Below, piece after piece: positions 9,880 to 14,319 of a stretch of DNA of 14,319 bases (positions within the stretch are counted from its first letter, which is position 1; each line of letters opens with the position of its first letter). A program made the translations under genes and the position numbers. The notes beneath the pieces were generated by a model. The model ran no database searches. It was not told the DNA's origin and worked only from the letters and a program-made list of their open reading frames with translations. This DNA is from Mucor racemosus (taxonomy: Eukaryota; Mucoromycota; Mucoromycetes; Mucorales; Mucoraceae): positions 1 to 14,319 of the forward strand of contig JAPEHQ010000048.1 in assembly GCA_027405735.1 (NCBI GenBank), given 5' to 3'.

Positions 9880-11265
9880 TTATTGAAATGTACTGAACAT
9901 ATGATTGGTTATATCAGATCGCAAAGGTTTAACTTTTCTTACACCTGCAAATCCTCTTCTATCACCTTTTGTCATCATAATCTTCCAATTTGCTTTTAGA
10001 TTTGATAAAACCCTTTCAATTTCTTCATTATGATCCGGTGAGGATGCTAACAATGAAGTCATTTGAAGCATTTTAGCTGCTGTTGCTGCTGGGGTTTTGT
10101 GATGATCCAAAATCAGTAAACAATTTATTGAATACATCTAGTTTGATACAAATTGTTAATATCCGTATTTATATCAACAGTAAAAATTATACCTTCTAAT
10201 CGTTTTGTCTGTAATAATATAACGTTATCTCTAAAACTACGTAAAGCCATATTACGCACGTTCCACATCTCTGCTTCATCAGGTGATCTATATCGAACAT
10301 CTGTTCGTAATGGTAAGAAAACAGCTTCAAAATACGGCAATGCATAAGTAAAGAAAAAAGACCATTGCTCAACAAGTCGATCTAATAACTTCTCATCTGT
10401 TACGCCAAACATCTTTGCATTCAATGTAAACATCCGTCTCTTAATAAAGCTTCTATATCACGATAAAATTTTGGTGTAATTGATTCTGATAAACATCGTC
10501 GTAACAATTCGTTAAGATCTTCAATTGCTCCTTGAACTCCTTCTCCGTTAAATAGCGGCAATACTCTTACACACAATGTCTGCCAAGCATCTCCTTGAGC
10601 TGAATTAACATGATGATTTACTGCAGGTGGTAAAGTAGCACTACTTAAACTATTTTGTCGATGATATTGAAAATTAGAGGGTGCTGCTGCCGCCGCTGCC
10701 GCCATGGATTGAAAGGATATATTACTGGCAGTATTATTTGCAAAGTAAAAGTTTTGTTGTTGTTGTTGTTGTTGCGTGGTGGTATTAGTAGGTGATGTAG
10801 GCGACATGACATCGTCTCCTCCCGTAATTGTAAAGCTGATTTTTCCATATCACGAGTAATTGATTTTGCATCCAATGCTGTTAACGATTTATGAATTGAT
10901 GGTGAAGTAATGGGAGATGTTGGTCTTTGTGCTGGTTGTGATATTGACCTATCTAAGCTAGCTGAACTAGCTTGTCTTGAAGTAGAAGAACCAGAATTAG
11001 ACCTTACGCTATGGCGTTTAGTTTGGCTGCCTCCACCACTAGGTGGAGGTCGCATGGTGAGCGTTGTTGCTGATAATGATCGTATAGGGTTTGGCTGTAT
11101 TGTAGAACTAGATGTATTAGTAATTGCAGAAGCGTTGTCTAAGGAAGTAGAAAGTGATGATGACGAGTTGGAAGACGAGGAAAGAGCAGCTGATGCTTTG
11201 TCATTTATTTCATCTTCAATTGGTAATGGTGGAAGTGGCGCATCATATATACTAGGTGATACCAT
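9880..11265 (-). CDS. HbrB-like TORC2 subunit (PRR5 / Bit61 family)
   Basis: HbrB/PRR5/Bit61 proteins are non-catalytic subunits of TOR complex 2, which controls polarity, actin and membrane homeostasis through AGC kinases. The N-terminal half is low-complexity: Ser/Thr-rich, basic Ser patches, Q7 (10754-10774) and an eight-Ala tract (about 10681-10703). The HbrB domain follows: DAWQTLCVRVLPLFNGEG, AIEDLNELLRRCL, LLRDGC, LLDRLVEQWSFFFTYALPYF, EAVFLPLRTDVRY, VRNMALRSFRDNVILL. Intron 10138-10192 (55 nt, GTATAA...TAG) precedes the C-terminal part (AAKMLQMTSLLASSPD, MMTKGDRRGFAGVRKVKPL). ATG 11265 (MVSPSIYDAPLPPLP) is the first ATG of the frame. Three frame changes are required: near 10807 (TCAATG read as TCATG), near 10429 (TTTT to TTT just after DGC) and near 10098 (net -2 or +1 by an A/C run). 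About 440 residues. It lies directly upstream of the Zn2Cys6 gene on the same strand. Family assignment is firm; the exact C-terminal splice is less so. Confidence 0.88.
10754..10774. repeat. (TTG)7 microsatellite coding Gln7
   Basis: Seven perfect TTG units, read as CAA x7 on the minus strand, in the disordered N-terminal half of the HbrB-like protein. Such tracts often vary in length between strains. Confidence 0.9.
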
Positions 11266-12310
11266 CTCGATAGAATATAAGGGCAAAAGTATATGAAAAA
11301 AAGTGTTTTATTCAATTAAATACTGCAACCCATTTATGGTTATATTTTTGATTGGTCCTCATGACTCGAAAATTGAGGTGAGGGGTTAGTTTTGTTTACA
11401 GTTGTATAATGGAAGTTAGATGCAAATTGTCTTTACATTCAAATAAATCATGCTTCAATAGTTCTTATTTGATATTTGCTTCGGCAGAAGTCTGAAGTAT
11501 ATACTGAAATATCTCTTGGATAAATGGAAAATATAGTAATAAATTCAATTTTATTCTGCGTTAAAAATCAGAATATACAGTTTTAAAGAGTTTTTTTTTA
11601 AGGATGAAATAATTATTTTACAAATTTAAAGCTACATGCGTATTTTTTAACGTGTGTAAGTTATACTAGTGTTTTTTTTCATTGTAATAAAATCATATAT
11701 TTGTTTATGGAGCTCATTTTTAGAAAAAATATGTGATTATAAATGGATTTAGCTGAATTTCAAGGTTCAAATGCAGCCCAGTACTTCAACGTTCGGTATA
11801 AAGCATATATTCTATCTATTATGCACATTTCTTGATTTCCTCTCGCAAATTGTTAAATATTTAATCAATTTTATCAAATAGAACCTGGTTGAAAGCTTTG
11901 TTTTTTTGACAAACATCGAAAATTTCGATAAACAAGCTAAATCAAACAAACCATGTTTGTGCTACAAAAATAGGCATTTTAATATAAAAATATAACGAAT
12001 GTCAACATTGTTCATTACTTGCTGGCTAAATGAATGAATTAAAGTGTATAAACTCTATTACATTATATAATATATACCTTCATTACGCATAGATCTACTA
12101 AAATCATCAAAAAATGGCATTTTCAAAGAATTGTTTTATGCACTTTTTGCACAAATTTGGAGCTCAAAATTGGTCAAAACTATTTCTTTGATCATATATC
12201 TCCTTCTTATATTTTTATTTCGAATTTTTGGGATCATAAAAAACATGATGAAAATCGACCCCAAAACCCTTACAGATATAGGCAAAAATTGGATGAAATC
12301 GCTTTTTTCG

Positions 12311-12364
12311 CATTTTGACCCCGAAAATGGGATTTCTCATTAGGGCCTTCCTAAGATCAAAATG
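12311..12364. repeat. Inverted repeat CATTTTGA / TCAAAATG
   Basis: Perfect 8-bp arms at 12311-12318 and 12357-12364 enclose 38 bp that include GACCCC, GGGATTTCTC and GGGCCTTCC. This could be the end of a small non-autonomous element or a coincidence. Confidence 0.4.
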
Positions 12365-12461
12365 AGCAGATTCTTTCAGGGAATTATGCAAAATTATTTA
12401 TTTGGCTATTAATTATTCATAAAATAGACCTTTTTGAATAAAACCAATTTTTACAATTTCC

Positions 12462-12477
12462 AAAATTGCGCAATTTT
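12462..12477. repeat. 16-bp perfect palindrome AAAATTGCGCAATTTT
   Basis: Perfect two-fold symmetric sequence centred on GCGC in an intergenic, repeat-like stretch. It could be a dimeric protein site or part of a foldback element; no function can be assigned. Confidence 0.6.
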
Positions 12478-12664
12478 TTGGTGAAAAAAATTTAGATAGA
12501 CACCACCATTTGACGCAGAATCTAACACTCTACTGATAGTAATTAATATTGCTTGTGTTTGTCTATTATTTTTGGAGTAATATCCAAATGAAAGAAAAAA
12601 AATTAAAAATGACACTTTTTTTAGTTCTAGCGATCAGCAATGAAATCGGTGTTTGAATATATAT

Positions 12665-12681
12665 CTGCTGCTGCTGCTGCT
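12665..12681. repeat. (CTG)5 microsatellite
   Basis: Five perfect CTG units plus CT in non-coding sequence. No open frame uses it. Confidence 0.85.
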
Positions 12682-13122
12682 CTAAAACCATGCTTCTAGA
12701 GCGTCAAAACAACTCTTATAAAAGGAAGTTACAAACAGCTTTATAAAGAAAAGAAATGATATAGTAGACTATTCAAATAAGTTGATTTTAAAAGTAAAAT
12801 AAAAATCATTTAAAACGATTTTATACCATGCGCCCCGAGCTGAAATTTCTATTAAAAGCCCAATCTTTATTAATGCAAACAATAACAATACTGCTAGAGT
12901 TATAAATAATACGCCAAAGTCTTAATATATCTCTAAATGGGATACTTATATGTAACTATATGCTTATATTTATGAAAAAAAAGTAAAAAAGAGATATATA
13001 ATAAATGAATAAAAAAGAGAGAAATGATTAGAAATGGGTGTAATATTAGATAGTAGGGTTATGTTATATTGTTAATTATTTGTTTTTAGGCTAATTCATA
13101 TGCATATTGATGAGGAAATAAG

Positions 13123-14319
13123 TTAATGAACACGAAGCGCGTTTATACTATTTTTTAGAGAATGTCCGTTTTCTTTACTGCTGTTGTTGCTGTTTGATTT
13201 TTTACTGGTACGTTTACGTTCATCATCTAATGCTTTTGGAGCAACAGGCACAGATTGTCTTTTTAAATTGTTGGTGCTTTTACTATCGAAAGGTATACTG
13301 GGTATAGATTTATAAGATGGTGGTTGTATGTTTGATGATGAGGATGAAGCAGCGAATGACATGGGGCGCTTTGTTTGTACTTGTAGGGCTTGTAGGTTCT
13401 CTTAGTTTATTGCTTCCAAATAATTACCAAATCGATGACCCAAAGTAGTGATATTCATTTTCGGTTGGCATATCCTCTCTTTGTCTAAAAGATTGTCGAC
13501 GACCATTTGTACTTACACCCATCATTAATCTAGCAGTTCGGCTCTCTCCAGCAGGAAGTCTCTTGCGATAAATTGAGCTTTTTGGTGGTAATTCCCTTTT
13601 GGTTTTAGGTGCTGTTGCTGTGGAAGTATTAGTTTTTGGTTTTCTGGTATTAGTTTTCATTTCAGAAAGTGGGGATCTTTGAGATGCTCGTTTATTTGAT
13701 AACTTTTCGTTAGTTGATACAGTAGCTGTTGGTGGTTTTAATTGACGAGTGGGTGTTTTTAATACTTGATCCATGCGAAGAGGAACAGTATTTGATCTAG
13801 TTAATTGTTTGCGCATCGAATTCTCTTTAGTGTCACCTGATACAGATTTCTTTTGCATTGGTGATTGAAGTCTGACTGATTTGACTGATCTCAATTTTGG
13901 TACATTCATTTCTTTTGGTTCCTTTAAATTTTCAATGACAGGTTGTAAAATACAAAGCATTGGAATGCGAGAACCTTGACTACGATTAGAATCGGATATA
14001 GATTGTCTTTTACGAATAACATTGGCGATTTTTTCTTTAACTGGAATAGAAGCTGAAACACTTTTATCAACAGAAAATGCTGGAATAGGAAGTCTACATT
14101 TTCCTGTATTAGGTGAAGTTGAAAGCGGTTTTTCGATCATGATAGTGTCATTATCATGTTTATAGTTGTTGTTGTGACGGTAGATAGGGGTAACACAGTA
14201 TCGAAACAATGCATGTCCTCTACAGTATGTAATGTTTATGATATGTATATCCTCCTGTTCAACATCGGCATAATAATCCGATGGATCAGATTCTGATTGA
14301 GAGGAAAATCATGATCAAG
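13123..14319 (-). CDS. Unrecognised basic Ser/Thr/Lys-rich protein, 5' end outside window
   Basis: I do not recognise the family. The 3' end is at 13123 (ends NALRVH, stop 13123-13125); the reading frame is open up to about 14305 and the gene continues beyond the window. The first part has a compact stretch (DYYADVEQEDIHIINITYC, then GHALFRYCVTPIYR, about 14280-14180). The rest is disordered and strongly basic. Short motifs seen: KEN at 13820-13828 and again at 13168-13176 near the C-terminus; RSPLSEMKTN (D-box-like, spacing one longer than usual); TPTR (CDK-type site); KRQSIS and RRQS (basophilic kinase type); SRIP (13961-13972, SxIP-type). Read straight, the frame stops at 13422-13424 (GSSIW, stop); a one-base change restores YFG-HRFGNYLEAIN, and another near 13400 joins to LQALQVQTKRP and the C-terminal Ser-rich block. 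A shift is also needed near 14303. These motifs suggest, but do not prove, a cell-cycle-regulated or cytoskeletal protein. Confidence 0.6.

Larger units (their letters stand above)
11266..13122. other. Gene-poor AT-rich interval with repeat-like core
   Basis: About 1.85 kb with no recognised gene. It holds the 5' flank of the HbrB-like gene (from 11266) and the 3' flank of the basic-protein gene (up to 13122). The part at about 12100-12500 stands out: it has runs such as GACCCC and GGGCCTTCC, an inverted CATTTTGA/TCAAAATG pair and a 16-bp palindrome. The single open frame there (12131-12343 +) has no recognisable protein features. Nothing else is identified. Confidence 0.55.

Noticed and set aside
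10910..11296. 128-codon + strand open frame
   Set aside because: It lies antisense to the low-complexity N-terminal coding part of the HbrB-like gene; biased Ser/Thr codons on one strand keep the other strand open. It has no motif of its own.
12131..12343. 70-codon + strand open frame with a hydrophobic stretch
   Set aside because: The hydrophobic run comes from AT-rich sequence; no start context, family resemblance or neighbours support it, and it overlaps the repeat-like island.
1..14319. tRNA, rRNA or CRISPR array
   Set aside because: I looked for GGTTCRA-type T-loop sequences with pairing arms, for conserved rRNA blocks and for regularly spaced repeats, and saw none. Very diverged small RNAs could be missed by eye.

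Overview
The window looks like nuclear DNA of an early-diverging filamentous fungus, most likely Mucoromycota and probably Mucorales. The reasons are AT-rich sequence, very short GT-AG introns (48-63 nt), closely packed genes, low-complexity Ser/Gln/Asn/Ala tracts, and a gene set typical of fungi: a Zn2Cys6 regulator, an HbrB-type TORC2 subunit and an Ale1-type acyltransferase. The phylum is inferred from gene style and family resemblance, not from a search.

Layout. Positions 1-559 are non-coding. 560-2621 (+) is a decayed DDE transposase with several frame changes, possibly part of a ~2.5 kb element bounded by an imperfect inverted repeat (261-280 / 2777-2796). 2622-5163 is a long AT-rich stretch with no recognisable gene. 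5164-6419 (+) is an Ale1/LPCAT-type MBOAT lysophospholipid acyltransferase that lacks its N-terminal part and has many single-base frame changes. Three genes follow on the minus strand, listed in transcription order: an HbrB-like TORC2 subunit (11265-9880), a Zn2Cys6 / fungal-specific transcription factor with four exons (9800-7523), and an Mcm1/SRF-type MADS-box gene (7340-6473) that carries nonsense codons and a small deletion and looks like a true pseudogene. The MADS gene converges on the acyltransferase with about 53 bp between their ends. 11266-13122 is gene-poor, with repeat-like, palindrome-bearing sequence around 12100-12500. 13123-14319 (-) is the 3' part of an unrecognised basic, Ser/Thr/Lys-rich protein with cell-cycle-type short motifs.

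The main overall result concerns gene integrity. Nearly every gene needs one or more single-base corrections to read through, and where the missing base can be placed it usually restores a shortened mononucleotide run (GGG to GG, TTTT to TTT, CC to C). This is most simply explained by uncorrected homopolymer undercalls in a draft assembly. The MADS gene differs: it also has four nonsense codons each explained by a C-to-T change, plus an apparent 8-bp deletion between TTAC repeats, which undercalling does not explain. I found no rRNA, tRNA or CRISPR array. I see no clear previously undescribed system; the most distinctive items are the MADS pseudogene, the motif-rich basic protein and the transposon remnant.
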